This document shows positions 1-10,363 of a stretch of DNA of 64,000 bases, piece after piece (positions within the stretch are counted from its first letter, which is position 1; every line of letters begins with the position of its first letter). The notes under the pieces were generated by a model. The model saw only the letters and a program-made list of their open reading frames with translations, did no database searches and was not told the origin of the DNA. This DNA comes from Providencia rettgeri. GTDB taxonomy: Bacteria > Pseudomonadota > Gammaproteobacteria > Enterobacterales > Enterobacteriaceae. Location: assembly GCF_001874625.1 (NCBI RefSeq), contig NZ_CP017671.1, positions 4,712,001-4,776,000 of the forward strand. The letters are read 5' to 3'. The position numbers and the translations under genes are program-made.

Positions 1-207
1 CATTCCTTGCTTTGCCGCCTCAATCAATGCAGGATGGTTCGCCAGCCCAAGGTAGTTATTTGCGCAAAAGTTAATCACTCGCTGGCCGCCGATAATTTCA
101 ATGTCAGCATCTTGTGAAGTGGTAATGATGCGTTCATTTTTAAATAACCCATCCGCTTCAATTTGCACCAATTGGTCTTGGATCTGCTGGTAAAATTTAT
201 CTGACAT
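1..207 (-). CDS. kbl: 2-amino-3-ketobutyrate CoA ligase (glycine C-acetyltransferase), N-terminal part
   Basis: Only the first 69 codons are in the window; the gene runs off the left edge. The product is a PLP enzyme of threonine catabolism that cleaves 2-amino-3-oxobutyrate with CoA to glycine and acetyl-CoA in the cytoplasm. The translated start (MSDKFYQQIQ, then GLFKNERIITT and INFCAKNYLGLANHP) follows E. coli Kbl closely from the first residues, which fixes the ATG at 205-207. It is divergent from hldD, the same arrangement as E. coli, where tdh would follow kbl; that part is outside the window. Confidence 0.9.
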   Translation of the reverse strand, partial: MSDKFYQQIQDQLVQIEADGLFKNERIITTSQDADIEIIGGQRVINFCANNYLGLANHPALIEAAKQGM

Positions 208-436
208 GATTTGTTCCTGTATAATGACTATTAATAGAGTTTAATAATAGTCTCTGTTGGTAGCGACATTCACAGCACAAATAAGTGAAGTTTGTAGGCA
301 AGATCACGATAATGGCCTTGTTCTGATTAACACACTAGTTCAAATCTCTATTAACAATACTGCTGTCGATGGAAAGAGGTGTTATTATAGTCACCCATTG
401 TTATTCTATTTTTTTAACCCATTTGAGGTATATCCA

Positions 437-1375
437 ATGATCATAGTCACTGGTGGAGCTGGCTTTATTGGCAGCAATATTATTAGAGCTCTAAACGCAA
501 TTGGCCGCACAGATATCCTAGTAGTCGATAATCTGAAAGATGGCACTAAATTTGCCAACCTTGTTGACCTTGATATTGCCGATTACGCAGACAAAGAAGA
601 TTTTATTGTTAGTATCATTGCCGGTGATGATTTCGGTGATGTGGACGCGGTATTCCATGAAGGTGCTTGCTCATCAACCACTGAGTGGGATGGCAAATAT
701 ATGATGGATAATAACTATCAATATTCTAAAGAGTTACTACACTACTGTTTAGAGCGGGAAATTCCCTTCTTATACGCCTCATCAGCGGCGACATATGGCG
801 GCCGTAGCGATAATTTTATCGAAGAACGCCAATTTGAAAAACCGTTGAATGTATATGGCTATTCAAAATTCCAGTTTGACCAATACGTTCGCGAAATTTT
901 GCCTGAAGCGGGTTCGCAAGTCTGTGGCTTCCGTTATTTCAACGTCTATGGGCCAAATGAAAACCATAAAGGCAGCATGGCAAGCGTTGCTTATCACCTA
1001 AATAAGCAAATTAATGAAGGGCAAAGTCCAAAACTGTTCGAAGGTAGCGATGGTTTCCGTCGTGACTTTATTTATGTCGGTGATGTAGCCGCGGTTAACT
1101 TGTGGTTCTGGGAAAATAATGTTTCAGGTATTTTTAACTGCGGTACAGGGCGAGCGGAATCTTTCCAAGCCGTTGCTGATGCAGTCACTGAATTCCACAA
1201 AGATAAAAATGTCGCTATCGAATATATTGAATTCCCTGAAAAATTAAAAGGCCGCTACCAAAGCTTCACACAAGCTGACCTCACTAAGCTACGTGCCGCC
1301 GGCTATACTGCACCATTTAAGACGGTTGCAGAAGGTGTTGCTGAATATATGCAATGGCTAAATAAAGACGCGTAA
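437..1375 (+). CDS. hldD: ADP-L-glycero-D-manno-heptose 6-epimerase
   Basis: Cytoplasmic NADP-dependent epimerase making ADP-L-glycero-D-manno-heptose, the donor for WaaC, WaaF and WaaQ. 312 residues. The Rossmann motif GGAGFIG is at residues 6-12 and the extended-SDR Tyr-x-x-x-Lys pair is Y140/K144. An open frame extends 60 codons upstream, but ATG 437 is chosen because it gives the family's MIIVTGGAG start and has GAGG at 425-428 with 8-nt spacing. waaF starts 9 nt after the stop, so hldD-waaF-waaC form one operon as in E. coli. Confidence 0.96.
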   Translation: MIIVTGGAGFIGSNIIRALNAIGRTDILVVDNLKDGTKFANLVDLDIADYADKEDFIVSIIAGDDFGDVDAVFHEGACSSTTEWDGKYMMDNNYQYSKELLHYCLEREIPFLYASSAATYGGRSDNFIEERQFEKPLNVYGYSKFQFDQYVREILPEAGSQVCGFRYFNVYGPNENHKGSMASVAYHLNKQINEGQSPKLFEGSDGFRRDFIYVGDVAAVNLWFWENNVSGIFNCGTGRAESFQAVADAVTEFHKDKNVAIEYIEFPEKLKGRYQSFTQADLTKLRAAGYTAPFKTVAEGVAEYMQWLNKDA

Positions 1376-1384
1376 TTATTATTT

Positions 1385-2431
1385 ATGAAAATATTGGTGA
1401 TCGGCCCTTCTTGGGTAGGGGATATGATGATGTCACAGAGCCTTTATCGCACAATAAAGGCGTTACAGCCCCATGCGCAGATTGATGTGATGGCGCCACA
1501 ATGGTGTCGCCCTTTACTTGCCAAAATGCCCGAAGTCAGTAACGCAATTCCTATGCCGCTAGGCCATGGGGCACTTGAAATTGGTGAACGTCGTCGATTA
1601 GGCAAAAGTTTGCAAGCAAATGGCTATGATCAAGCTATTGTGTTACCCAATTCTTTGAAGTCTGCATTTGTGCCTTTCTTTGCAAAAATCCCCAAAAGAA
1701 CCGGGTGGCGGGGAGAAATGCGCTATGGCCTACTCAATGATATTCGCCCACTAAATAAAGACGCTTTTCCTTTAATGGTGCAGCGATATGTTGCTCTAGC
1801 TTATGATAAGCAAACTATTCAATCAGCTTCCGATATTCCGGCACCAATTTTACCGCCTAAACTGGTGACTGTGCCGCAAGAAGTCACTGAAACCCTGCAA
1901 ACTTTTGGGGTTGATGGTTCTCGCCCTATTATTGGTTTTTGCCCTGGTGCAGAGTTCGGGCCAGCCAAACGTTGGCCACACTATCACTACGCTTCTCTCG
2001 CTCAAACATTAATTAGCGAAAAAGGCTATCAGGTGCTGCTATTTGGTTCACAAAAAGACCACGAAGCCGGTGAAGCCATTCGTTTAGAGCTGACTGATGA
2101 TGCGAAATTACATTGCCATAATTTTTCAGGAAAAACATCTTTAGAACAAGCTGTGAATCTGATCGATGCCTGTACCGCCGTTGTCAGTAATGACTCTGGT
2201 TTGATGCATGTCGCAGCAGCGCTAGGTAAACCTCTTGTCGCCTTATATGGCCCAAGTAGCCCTGATTTCACCCCGCCATTATCAGATAAAGCAGAAGTGA
2301 TCCGCCTAATTACGGGGTATCACAAAGTGCGTAAAGGTGACGGTGGAAGTGGTTATCACCAAAGTTTGATTGATATCCAACCTCAATTAGTTATCGATGC
2401 GTTAGCTCGGTTAAATATAGGTATTGAATAA
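1385..2431 (+). CDS. waaF: ADP-heptose:LPS heptosyltransferase II
   Basis: GT9 family enzyme adding the second heptose to the inner core on the cytoplasmic face. 348 residues, the usual length. Visible family features are the N-terminal KILVIGPSWVGDMMMSQSL (nucleotide-sugar fold start), GAEFGPAKRWP in the middle, and SNDSGLMHVAAALG in the C-terminal ADP-heptose-binding domain. Its stop overlaps the waaC start by one base (TAATG at 2429-2433), which implies translational coupling. Confidence 0.96.
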   Translation: MKILVIGPSWVGDMMMSQSLYRTIKALQPHAQIDVMAPQWCRPLLAKMPEVSNAIPMPLGHGALEIGERRRLGKSLQANGYDQAIVLPNSLKSAFVPFFAKIPKRTGWRGEMRYGLLNDIRPLNKDAFPLMVQRYVALAYDKQTIQSASDIPAPILPPKLVTVPQEVTETLQTFGVDGSRPIIGFCPGAEFGPAKRWPHYHYASLAQTLISEKGYQVLLFGSQKDHEAGEAIRLELTDDAKLHCHNFSGKTSLEQAVNLIDACTAVVSNDSGLMHVAAALGKPLVALYGPSSPDFTPPLSDKAEVIRLITGYHKVRKGDGGSGYHQSLIDIQPQLVIDALARLNIGIE

Positions 2432-3393
2432 TGAGAGTATTATTAGTCAAGACATCTTCAATGGGAGATGTTTTACACTCATTACCAGCACTGACCGATG
2501 CACAACAAGCCATACCCGGTATCCAATTTGATTGGGTCGTTGAGGAAGGCTTCGCGCAAATTCCGACATGGCACAGTGCCGTTAACCAAGTGATCCCTGT
2601 GGCCATTCGCCGCTGGCGAAAAAATTGGTTTTCTGCACCGATTAGGGCCGAACGTGCAGAATTTCGCAAGAAATTACAAGCAACACAGTATGACGCCATC
2701 ATTGATGCTCAAGGGTTATTAAAGAGCGCTTTTCTTGTCACCCGTTTAGCAAAGGGTGACAAACATGGGTACGACCGCCATAGTATTCGCGAGCCGTTAG
2801 CCAGTTGGTTCTATGACCACCGTTATGCAATTAGTAAACAACAACATGCTGTCGAACGCATCCGCCAACTGTTTGCCAAAAGCCTTAATTATGATTGCCC
2901 AACACAGCAAGGGGATTACGCCATTGCACGCCATTTTTTGCAATCATCTGAAGATGGGCAAAGCCCTTACGTCGTCTTTTTGCATTCAACAACCCGCGAT
3001 GATAAACACTGGCCAGAAGAAAACTGGCGAGAACTCATTAGCTTAATGGCGAATAGTGGTATTCAAATTAAACTGCCGTGGGGTGCGCCTCATGAGCAAC
3101 AACGTGCAGAGCGGTTAGCGAAAGGCTTTGATTTTGTCGAGGTATTGCCAAAACTGACTTTAGCTGAGGTTGCACAACAAATTGCTAATGCTAAAGCAGT
3201 GGTTTCTGTCGATACTGGGCTTAGCCATTTGACTGCTGCGTTGGATAAACCCAATTTCACCCTGTTTGGGCCCACTGACCCAGGGTTGATTGGGGGATAT
3301 GGGCAAGGGCAGCATGAAATTAAGTCTATTAATAATATGATGATATCTATTGAGCCCGTGAAGGTATTTAATCACCTAAAAGTGGTTATTTAG
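2431..3393 (+). CDS. waaC: ADP-heptose:LPS heptosyltransferase I
   Basis: GT9 enzyme that transfers the first heptose to Kdo2-lipid A. 320 residues, as in E. coli. Begins MRVLLVKTSSMGDVLHSLPAL, a hallmark of WaaC, and carries the donor-site stretches HSTTRDDKHWPEENW and VSVDTGLSHLTAAL. Third gene of hldD-waaF-waaC. In E. coli waaC is followed by the ligase gene waaL; here the next gene is yibB-like and waaL lies about 5.7 kb further on. Confidence 0.96.
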   Translation: MRVLLVKTSSMGDVLHSLPALTDAQQAIPGIQFDWVVEEGFAQIPTWHSAVNQVIPVAIRRWRKNWFSAPIRAERAEFRKKLQATQYDAIIDAQGLLKSAFLVTRLAKGDKHGYDRHSIREPLASWFYDHRYAISKQQHAVERIRQLFAKSLNYDCPTQQGDYAIARHFLQSSEDGQSPYVVFLHSTTRDDKHWPEENWRELISLMANSGIQIKLPWGAPHEQQRAERLAKGFDFVEVLPKLTLAEVAQQIANAKAVVSVDTGLSHLTAALDKPNFTLFGPTDPGLIGGYGQGQHEIKSINNMMISIEPVKVFNHLKVVI

Positions 3394-3457
3394 ATATATT
3401 TCCTATACTTTAATTTCCATAAATAACATAAACCAGTATAGCTTATCGGCAAACCTT

Positions 3458-4318
3458 ATGAATAAATCAATAACTATCGTGACTGCCTTTTTTGATATTG
3501 GTAGAGGTAATTGGAAAAAACGAAATAATAGCTCTGAGAAATTTGACCGTACAAATGAAACATATTTTAGCTATTTCAAAAAGTTAGCAAAATTAGAGAA
3601 CAACGTTATTATCTTTACATCACCAGATTTAAAAGGAAAAATATTATCTTTAAGGGATGGTAAACCCACTCAGATCATTACGCTCGATATCCACAAAAAG
3701 TTCAAATTTATCTTAAAAAAGATATCAGATATCCAAAATAGTAGCTCATTTAAAGGGTTAATTGACCCTAGTTTAATCAATAACCCTGAATATTGGTCAA
3801 GTGAATATATTTTAGTCACTAATTTAAAAGTTTTTTTTGTAAAAAAGGCTATCGAAATGCAACGTATAGATAGCGAATTAGTAGCATGGATTGATTTTGG
3901 TTATATACGAAACAATAAAACACTATATGGAGTTAGTGATTGGTATCATCCCTTTAACAAAGACAAAGTACATTTTTTTACTATCAAAGATACTTTAGAC
4001 TTATCAAATGAGCAGGCTGTACTACATGCTGTTTTAAACAATGACCCCCATATTATTGGTGGCGTACTCGTTGCGAGTATAGAAAAATGGCCTGAGTTTT
4101 ATAAACTCGTATCTAAAACACAAAAGGATTTTATAAAATCAGGCATCATTGATGATGATCAGGGCGTTTTTTTAACCTGTGCAAGTCAAAATGCTCATCT
4201 TTTCCAATTAAATTTTCTAGGACGGATGAAATGGTTTAGGACTTTTAGATTATTCCATAAAGGCTCAAAAATTAATTACTTAATACGTTTAGGCATCTTA
4301 CTAAGAATAATTAAATAA
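3458..4318 (+). CDS. yibB: HtrL/YibB family protein
   Basis: 286 residues. The start MNKSITIVTAFFDIGRGNWK matches the HtrL/YibB family, which I recall sits beside the waa cluster in E. coli as well. Biochemical function is not established; a glycosyltransferase-like role in core decoration is plausible from context only. No signal peptide or membrane segments are seen. It follows waaC by 64 nt on the same strand and could be the last gene of that transcript. It is more A+T-rich than hldD-waaF-waaC, as common for variable core genes. Confidence 0.75.
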   Translation: MNKSITIVTAFFDIGRGNWKKRNNSSEKFDRTNETYFSYFKKLAKLENNVIIFTSPDLKGKILSLRDGKPTQIITLDIHKKFKFILKKISDIQNSSSFKGLIDPSLINNPEYWSSEYILVTNLKVFFVKKAIEMQRIDSELVAWIDFGYIRNNKTLYGVSDWYHPFNKDKVHFFTIKDTLDLSNEQAVLHAVLNNDPHIIGGVLVASIEKWPEFYKLVSKTQKDFIKSGIIDDDQGVFLTCASQNAHLFQLNFLGRMKWFRTFRLFHKGSKINYLIRLGILLRIIK

Positions 4319-4421
4319 CGAAATATGGTTGACTTATAAAAAATTGTCTTGAAAGCCAATGAAGAGCCCCAAAAAAGTTGGACAACCAATTACTGGGGGT
4401 CACTTCACTAGGCGGTTTTCT

Positions 4422-5882
4422 CTATTTCTCTGGTGCAATAAACCCAAAGCACATGGTTTCAGGTGCAGCATCCGGTTCAGAACGGTAAATCACATCTTCT
4501 TTTTCTATCGTAAATTGCGGCCAAAACTTACGTACTTTAGCGAAGTTCTCATGGGCACAATCATCATATTTTTTGCCGAGTAGCAACGCACCATGCTGGC
4601 GAATTTCCGCTTCGGTAATATCACGATTATATACATTTGGTGGCATATGTTTTTCCATCGACCAAGGTTGGATCACATGCGGCCTATCTTTTGCATAAAT
4701 GATAAACCATTGATACTGGTTATCTTCCCCGCCAACATATTTAACTGGTGTACCATATCGCTGATACCAACGTTGCTCACCTTCTGTAATCAGGTCTTTG
4801 ACACCAATAAATTTTTGCCCTGCTCCACGGATGTTTGCCGCTTGCACCGTGATATACCCAACTAACACTAAAGCACCAAAAACGGCAAGGCCCACTAATG
4901 ATTTTTTAAAGGTTTTTTTCGGCAGCACCGTGATCGAACCGACAAATAACGGCGCGCAAACGGCCATAAATGGTTGTAACCATTCGGTGATCCGACCGCC
5001 ATCATGGAATGAAAACCAGCCATAAATCACAATAAGTGGAAATAAGATAATAAAATTAGCCATTCTATTGGCAATAGGTTTCGGCCAGCCTAACTTACCG
5101 CCACCACGATAAACGATCACAGCAGCAATGATTAGTGGGTAAAAAACACTAAGCGCAGCTTGAGTTGTATGCAAATTGAAACCAGGGTCAATTTGCGAAT
5201 CAACCCATTTAAACGCAGAAAAATCACTCGCCATTAACCAAAAGAAATTCGGTAATACCAGCCCAAACCAAAGGGCAATTGCGAGATAAAACACGGGGTG
5301 GCGATAACTTTGGCGAACCTGCTTTACAAATAGTGTTAACAAGAAAACAGAGCCAACTAAAGCTAAAGTTGAGTATTTCCCCATCGTGGCCAACCCTGCA
5401 AACAAGGCAAAAGGTAGCCACCATGCAGGGTTGTCATCTACAGCGCGTAGAAAGAAGTAAATAGTCCATGGCCATAAAGTCACTAAAATATAGTTATCAT
5501 TATATGGAATGATATCGAAATTAATTACACCTGATAAATTTAACATCAGCATCGCAAACCAAGCTAGGTCACGACGCCCTGTTAAATGAAAAGCGAGTTT
5601 CCACACACCAAGCAAACCAAATGCAATACCCGCAAAATGGATAAAATACCAATAGAAGCTATATGATATCCCTAAATAAATTGCAGGCCACATCAATACC
5701 CCAACAAACCATGGGTTTTTAGGGGAGCCCCATTCGCCATTCATTCCCCAATTCACTGCTTCTACAGTGTCATAAGGTACCGTTGGGTCAAAATAGAAAC
5801 TCGCTAAGATCCAAGCGATAGCGTAGCCTATAACCCATAGATAGACATATTTATTTGATATTGATTGATTGATAGCAGGCAT
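4422..5882 (-). CDS. GT39 (PMT/ArnT-type) integral membrane glycosyltransferase
   Basis: 486 residues with about ten hydrophobic segments over residues 10-350 and a soluble C-terminal domain. The first periplasmic loop carries an acidic motif (DPTVPYDTVEAVNWG) typical of dolichyl/undecaprenyl-phosphate-sugar-dependent transferases such as ArnT and the rhizobial RgtA group. Members move a sugar from a polyprenyl-phosphate carrier onto lipid A, core or protein in the periplasm. The acceptor cannot be read from sequence; its place between waaC and waaA suggests a core or lipid A residue. The start gives a clean N-terminal membrane segment. Convergent with yibB and in line with waaA on the minus strand, but 199 nt separate them. 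Confidence 0.7.
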   Translation of the reverse strand: MPAINQSISNKYVYLWVIGYAIAWILASFYFDPTVPYDTVEAVNWGMNGEWGSPKNPWFVGVLMWPAIYLGISYSFYWYFIHFAGIAFGLLGVWKLAFHLTGRRDLAWFAMLMLNLSGVINFDIIPYNDNYILVTLWPWTIYFFLRAVDDNPAWWLPFALFAGLATMGKYSTLALVGSVFLLTLFVKQVRQSYRHPVFYLAIALWFGLVLPNFFWLMASDFSAFKWVDSQIDPGFNLHTTQAALSVFYPLIIAAVIVYRGGGKLGWPKPIANRMANFIILFPLIVIYGWFSFHDGGRITEWLQPFMAVCAPLFVGSITVLPKKTFKKSLVGLAVFGALVLVGYITVQAANIRGAGQKFIGVKDLITEGEQRWYQRYGTPVKYVGGEDNQYQWFIIYAKDRPHVIQPWSMEKHMPPNVYNRDITEAEIRQHGALLLGKKYDDCAHENFAKVRKFWPQFTIEKEDVIYRSEPDAAPETMCFGFIAPEK

Positions 5883-6081
5883 ATAGTCTTAAAAGATAAG
5901 AAAAAATTTCAACATTCCATTTGGGTGCGACTTCAAGTGCAATAAACCAAACTAGAACGGCTCAATAATAAACGGTGCAGTCTACTATAGTTTAGGAATA
6001 ATACTAAGGTATGCCATGAAATATTCACAGTTTATTGCTGTAATGTTCAAGTTTCTACTCAAGAAAAGACTTTATTGACGA

Positions 6082-7362
6082 CTATTGTTCTTTCGGAGGC
6101 AAATAAGGTTGCAGTAATTTCAAGAGGCGCTGTAAGGCCCCTTGATTTTCATGCAGCACTTCTGCAGCATGTCGACCATAATATAACCGGTAATCTTCAT
6201 CAGAAAGCAAACTGGTCACTGCTTGAACCATCGATTCACTATCTGTTACCGTAATTAAACCATCTGCTTGTTTTAATTTCCCACAGATATCTTTGAAATT
6301 GAACGTATGAGGCCCCATTAAAACAGGTAAAGCATGAGCAGCGGCTTCAAGAGGGTTATGCCCCCCTGTTTCAACTAAACTTCCCCCGACAAATGCAATA
6401 TCCGCAATACCGTATAGCAGCATTAACTCCCCCATCGTATCGCCAATAACCACTTGTATATCAGATGTTGGGACAGTATTGGCACTACGGCGAATAAATG
6501 TTAAACCTGCTTTTTGAGTGAGTTCCTCTGCTTTGGCAAAACGTTCAGGATGACGAGGAACCAAAATTAATAGTAAGTCAGGAAAGCGTGCTAACAATTT
6601 TTGATGTGTTTCTAATACAATTGCTTCTTCACCTTCGTGTGTACTCGTAGCAATCCAAACAGGGCGGTGAGCAGCCCATTGCCTACGCAATGTTATTGCC
6701 CTAACAGCCAATTCAGGTGTCACAGAAATATCGAACTTTAAGCTCCCCGTCACATTCAGTTGCATTCGCCTTAACCCAAGTTGAACAAAGCGCTCGCCAT
6801 CCTCCTGGTGCTGGGCAGCAACTATCGTGACATTACGCAGCATCCGTTTTACAAAATTGCCGAGCTTTTGATACCCCCGAGCGGAACGCTCAGATAACCG
6901 TGCATTAGCAATAACCAAAGGAATTTTACGTTTATGGAGCTGATTTATCATGTTTGGCCATAACTCAGTTTCCATGATAATCACAAGTTTAGGGTCTACT
7001 TGTTTAAGAAAACGGCGCATTGAACCGGGAAGGTCATAAGGCAAGTAAACGTGGTCAACATCATCACCAAAAGCAGAAAGTACACGCTCAGAGCCAGTTG
7101 GTGTCATCGTCGTCACAGTAATTGGTAATGAGGGATAGTGATGGCGAAGTGCGCGAACAAGAGGAACCGCCGCGAGAGTCTCCCCAACAGAGACTGAATG
7201 GAGCAAAATACCTTGAGGCCTTACTTTCCCCGCGCAAAAACCATAGCGCTCACCCCACCGTTTACGATACGCAGGCGCTTTACGGCTGCGCAGCAATAGG
7301 CGAACCCATATAAATGGCTGGATAAGATAAAGAAGTACCTGATATAAACGCAGCAATAACAT
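6082..7362 (-). CDS. waaA: 3-deoxy-D-manno-octulosonic acid (Kdo) transferase
   Basis: Essential GT30 enzyme adding Kdo residues to lipid IVA at the inner membrane. 426 residues. Shows an N-terminal membrane anchor (LYQVLLYLIQPFIW), RKAPAYRKRWGERYGF, the catalytic HSVSVGET stretch and the C-terminal GGHNPLEAAAHALPVLMGP donor site. ATG 7362 is chosen by alignment to E. coli WaaA; an in-frame TTG at 7383 would add seven residues. In E. coli waaA and coaD run together as an operon; here waaA is inverted and divergent from coaD. Confidence 0.95.
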   Translation of the reverse strand: MLLLRLYQVLLYLIQPFIWVRLLLRSRKAPAYRKRWGERYGFCAGKVRPQGILLHSVSVGETLAAVPLVRALRHHYPSLPITVTTMTPTGSERVLSAFGDDVDHVYLPYDLPGSMRRFLKQVDPKLVIIMETELWPNMINQLHKRKIPLVIANARLSERSARGYQKLGNFVKRMLRNVTIVAAQHQEDGERFVQLGLRRMQLNVTGSLKFDISVTPELAVRAITLRRQWAAHRPVWIATSTHEGEEAIVLETHQKLLARFPDLLLILVPRHPERFAKAEELTQKAGLTFIRRSANTVPTSDIQVVIGDTMGELMLLYGIADIAFVGGSLVETGGHNPLEAAAHALPVLMGPHTFNFKDICGKLKQADGLITVTDSESMVQAVTSLLSDEDYRLYYGRHAAEVLHENQGALQRLLKLLQPYLPPKEQ

Positions 7363-7405
7363 TCGTTCTGATTCACTTACCAAAATTGGCGCTATCTTAG
7401 CATAA

Positions 7406-8050
<645 letters not shown>

Positions 8051-8060
8051 TAAGTACCTA

Positions 8061-8870
8061 CTACTTTTGGCATTGCGGGCAAAAAAAGGTGCTACGTTGG
8101 CCCTGTTTAATACTTTCAATTGGTGTTCCACACATTGAACAGGGTTCGCCTTTTTTGCCATACACGAACAGCTCTTGAGCAAAGTAGCCCGGCTTACCAT
8201 CCGATTGCAAAAAATCTTTCAACGTTGTGCCACCTTGTTCGATAGAGCGCTGTAAAACTTTTTTAATTTGTTGAACTAATTCAGCAACCTCTTCCAAAGT
8301 TAGTGTATTGGTAATTTTTTCGGGTGAAATTTTTGCCGCAAATAAGGCTTCATTAGCATAAATATTACCAACACCAACTACAACTTTGTTATCCATTAAC
8401 CAAGGCTTGATAGCAACTTTCTTTTTTTGAGCTAATTCATAAAGATAGTGAGGATTAAAAGCATCAGATAGCGGTTCAGGGCCTAAATGCGCAAGTACAG
8501 AGCTGGTTTCTAAGTCATCACACCAAAGCCAAGCACCGAAACGACGAGGGTCGGTATAGCGAAGTACTTTGCCATCACGCATAATGAGATCTACATGGTC
8601 ATGTTTTTCTTCAGGTAATTCTTCCGTTAAAATTCGGACACTACCAGACATACCAAGATGCACAATAATCCACCCTGTTTGCAATTCAATCAGCAAATAT
8701 TTTGCACGGCGTTGAACACTCAAAACCGCTTCATCTGATAAACTTTTAATTTGTTCACTAACTGGCCAACGTAAACGACCGTTACGTACAATGGCATAAG
8801 ATATTGTATTACCAACCAAATGGGGTTCGATACCACGACGGCTTGTTTCGACTTCTGGTAGTTCTGGCAT
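8061..8870 (-). CDS. mutM: Formamidopyrimidine-DNA glycosylase
   Basis: Fpg/MutM removes 8-oxoguanine and other oxidised purines from DNA. 269 residues. The mature N-terminal catalytic proline is in [13 protein letters not shown]. The helix-two-turn-helix region ([14 protein letters not shown]) and the C-terminal zinc finger (CSMCG ... CPQCQK) are intact. In E. coli mutM ends the rpmB-rpmG-mutM transcript; here about 9.7 kb of lipopolysaccharide genes separate it from rpmG, so it must use its own promoter in 8871-9124. Confidence 0.96.
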   Translation of the reverse strand: MPELPEVETSRRGIEPHLVGNTISYAIVRNGRLRWPVSEQIKSLSDEAVLSVQRRAKYLLIELQTGWIIVHLGMSGSVRILTEELPEEKHDHVDLIMRDGKVLRYTDPRRFGAWLWCDDLETSSVLAHLGPEPLSDAFNPHYLYELAQKKKVAIKPWLMDNKVVVGVGNIYANEALFAAKISPEKITNTLTLEEVAELVQQIKKVLQRSIEQGGTTLKDFLQSDGKPGYFAQELFVYGKKGEPCSMCGTPIESIKQGQRSTFFCPQCQK

Positions 8871-9124
8871 GCTTTATACCTATATTGACCCAATTAAAAA
8901 GTACACTGTATCAAATACCTATTCTAAGGCACCACCTGTTATAACACGAAGCTGAACACTTTGGTAAATAAGCTGATTGATATTTAAGTACCGATTCATA
9001 AACAGAAGTTATCATAAAGTATTTACATTTAAAGCACTTTCCCTCATGATAAATAAGTGTAATTTATTAATATAAAAACTTTGGGTAATCAGCATAAACT
9101 GTTAAATAGAGTAAAGGCTATTTT

Positions 9125-10363
9125 GTGAATATAAATAACAATGTCACCAATCAACTCCCTTTTTTATTATTATTTTTAGTCACTTTAGGAATGTTTACCA
9201 ATGATACCCAAGGCGTATTAAATGTTTCTGCTGCTTTACTTTTTATATATACCTTATACTCAATTTTTAAATATAAAATTAATATTAAAAATGACCTTAT
9301 TACATTAATCAAAAATAGGAAAATACTTTTTTTATTTGGGGCCTGGGGGTTATTATGTGCGGTCACTTTCACCTATCCAAGCTTCACTCATGAGGCCGTT
9401 AAAGAGTTTTTTAATGACTGGCGCTATATTGTCATTATTACATTGTTTTTAATCGTTTTTAAAAAAGAGATGTCAAAATCAAATAAAACGATTATTTATG
9501 CCCTTATTGCTACCCTTGCGTTTACTATTTTTATCATCCCCATACTAAAACAATTTAAAAATAGTCAGTTGCCTCTATACCTACAACTTAGGTATGGCTT
9601 TGCGCACTATATGACATTACTATTCCCATTCACTTTCAGTGCTGTTTTTTTATTTAAAAAAATATTACTTAAATTGTTAATGTTGACCCTATCTGCCTGT
9701 GCATTTTTATTCCTACTCTATACTGGAAGTCGTGGTGGAGCATTGGCTGTCGTAATAGAAGCATTTATGATTTTATGTTTATTATCAGCAAACTACAAGA
9801 AGTTCCTTATTAATATAATTAGCCTTGGCGTATTAGCTGTAGCTATTGTTTTTACTTCTTATCATTACATCCCACAGGTAAAAAATAAAATAAACCAATC
9901 TTTATATTCTGAAAACTTAACATCTAACCGTGATAAAATCATTGAAACACGCTACCCTATTTTTACACAAAGCCTTGCTAGTCAGCTTGCTGGTGTTGGT
10001 TATGGTTCTGTCGCGTACAATCAGTTCTTACTTGATAATAAAGCCCCAACTAACCAAGGTGGAATGGGATATTCACGTAAGTCAGGTGAGTCTTTCTATA
10101 ACAATGATGAGCCCTTTTTCTTAAATATCATCTATAACATTGGTTTTATTGGCTTAGTTTTATTTTTATCTGCATTTTTCATTAATATGAAAGACCTATT
10201 AAAAGACATTCGAAGGGGAAAAAATATTCTTAATGTTGGGATCTTTGTTTCTTCTATTGGTTACTTTTTGGTGTATTGTCTATTTGAGTTTATCTTTTTA
10301 GATATTTTCATCTTATATAATATATTAACTGCCATTTTAGTCAAAAAATGTCTATCGAATTAA
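9125..10363 (+). CDS. waaL: O-antigen ligase (WaaL family)
   Basis: Inner-membrane ligase joining undecaprenyl-linked O antigen to the lipid A-core. 412 residues, about 11-12 hydrophobic segments and a large periplasmic loop (roughly residues 245-330). The GSRGG motif near residues 200-205 and the C-terminal motif pattern GFIG fit the Wzy_C/WaaL family. Where E. coli WaaL has the essential His of the H-N-x9-G-x-x-G motif, this protein has Glu329-Pro (see findings). Start is GTG 9125 with a weak AAAGG upstream. Its stop abuts the stop of the opposing GT8 gene with no gap. A Wzy polymerase cannot be wholly excluded, but position next to the waa genes favours ligase. Confidence 0.8.
   Translation: MNINNNVTNQLPFLLLFLVTLGMFTNDTQGVLNVSAALLFIYTLYSIFKYKINIKNDLITLIKNRKILFLFGAWGLLCAVTFTYPSFTHEAVKEFFNDWRYIVIITLFLIVFKKEMSKSNKTIIYALIATLAFTIFIIPILKQFKNSQLPLYLQLRYGFAHYMTLLFPFTFSAVFLFKKILLKLLMLTLSACAFLFLLYTGSRGGALAVVIEAFMILCLLSANYKKFLINIISLGVLAVAIVFTSYHYIPQVKNKINQSLYSENLTSNRDKIIETRYPIFTQSLASQLAGVGYGSVAYNQFLLDNKAPTNQGGMGYSRKSGESFYNNDEPFFLNIIYNIGFIGLVLFLSAFFINMKDLLKDIRRGKNILNVGIFVSSIGYFLVYCLFEFIFLDIFILYNILTAILVKKCLSN

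Noticed and set aside
259-265. GGTAGCG core resembling ops upstream of hldD
   Set aside because: Flanking bases do not match the ops consensus, and hldD-waaFC is not known to be RfaH-dependent.
257-436. 60-codon N-terminal extension of hldD
   Set aside because: The extension has no family similarity; ATG 437 gives the canonical MIIVTGGAG start with a ribosome-binding site.
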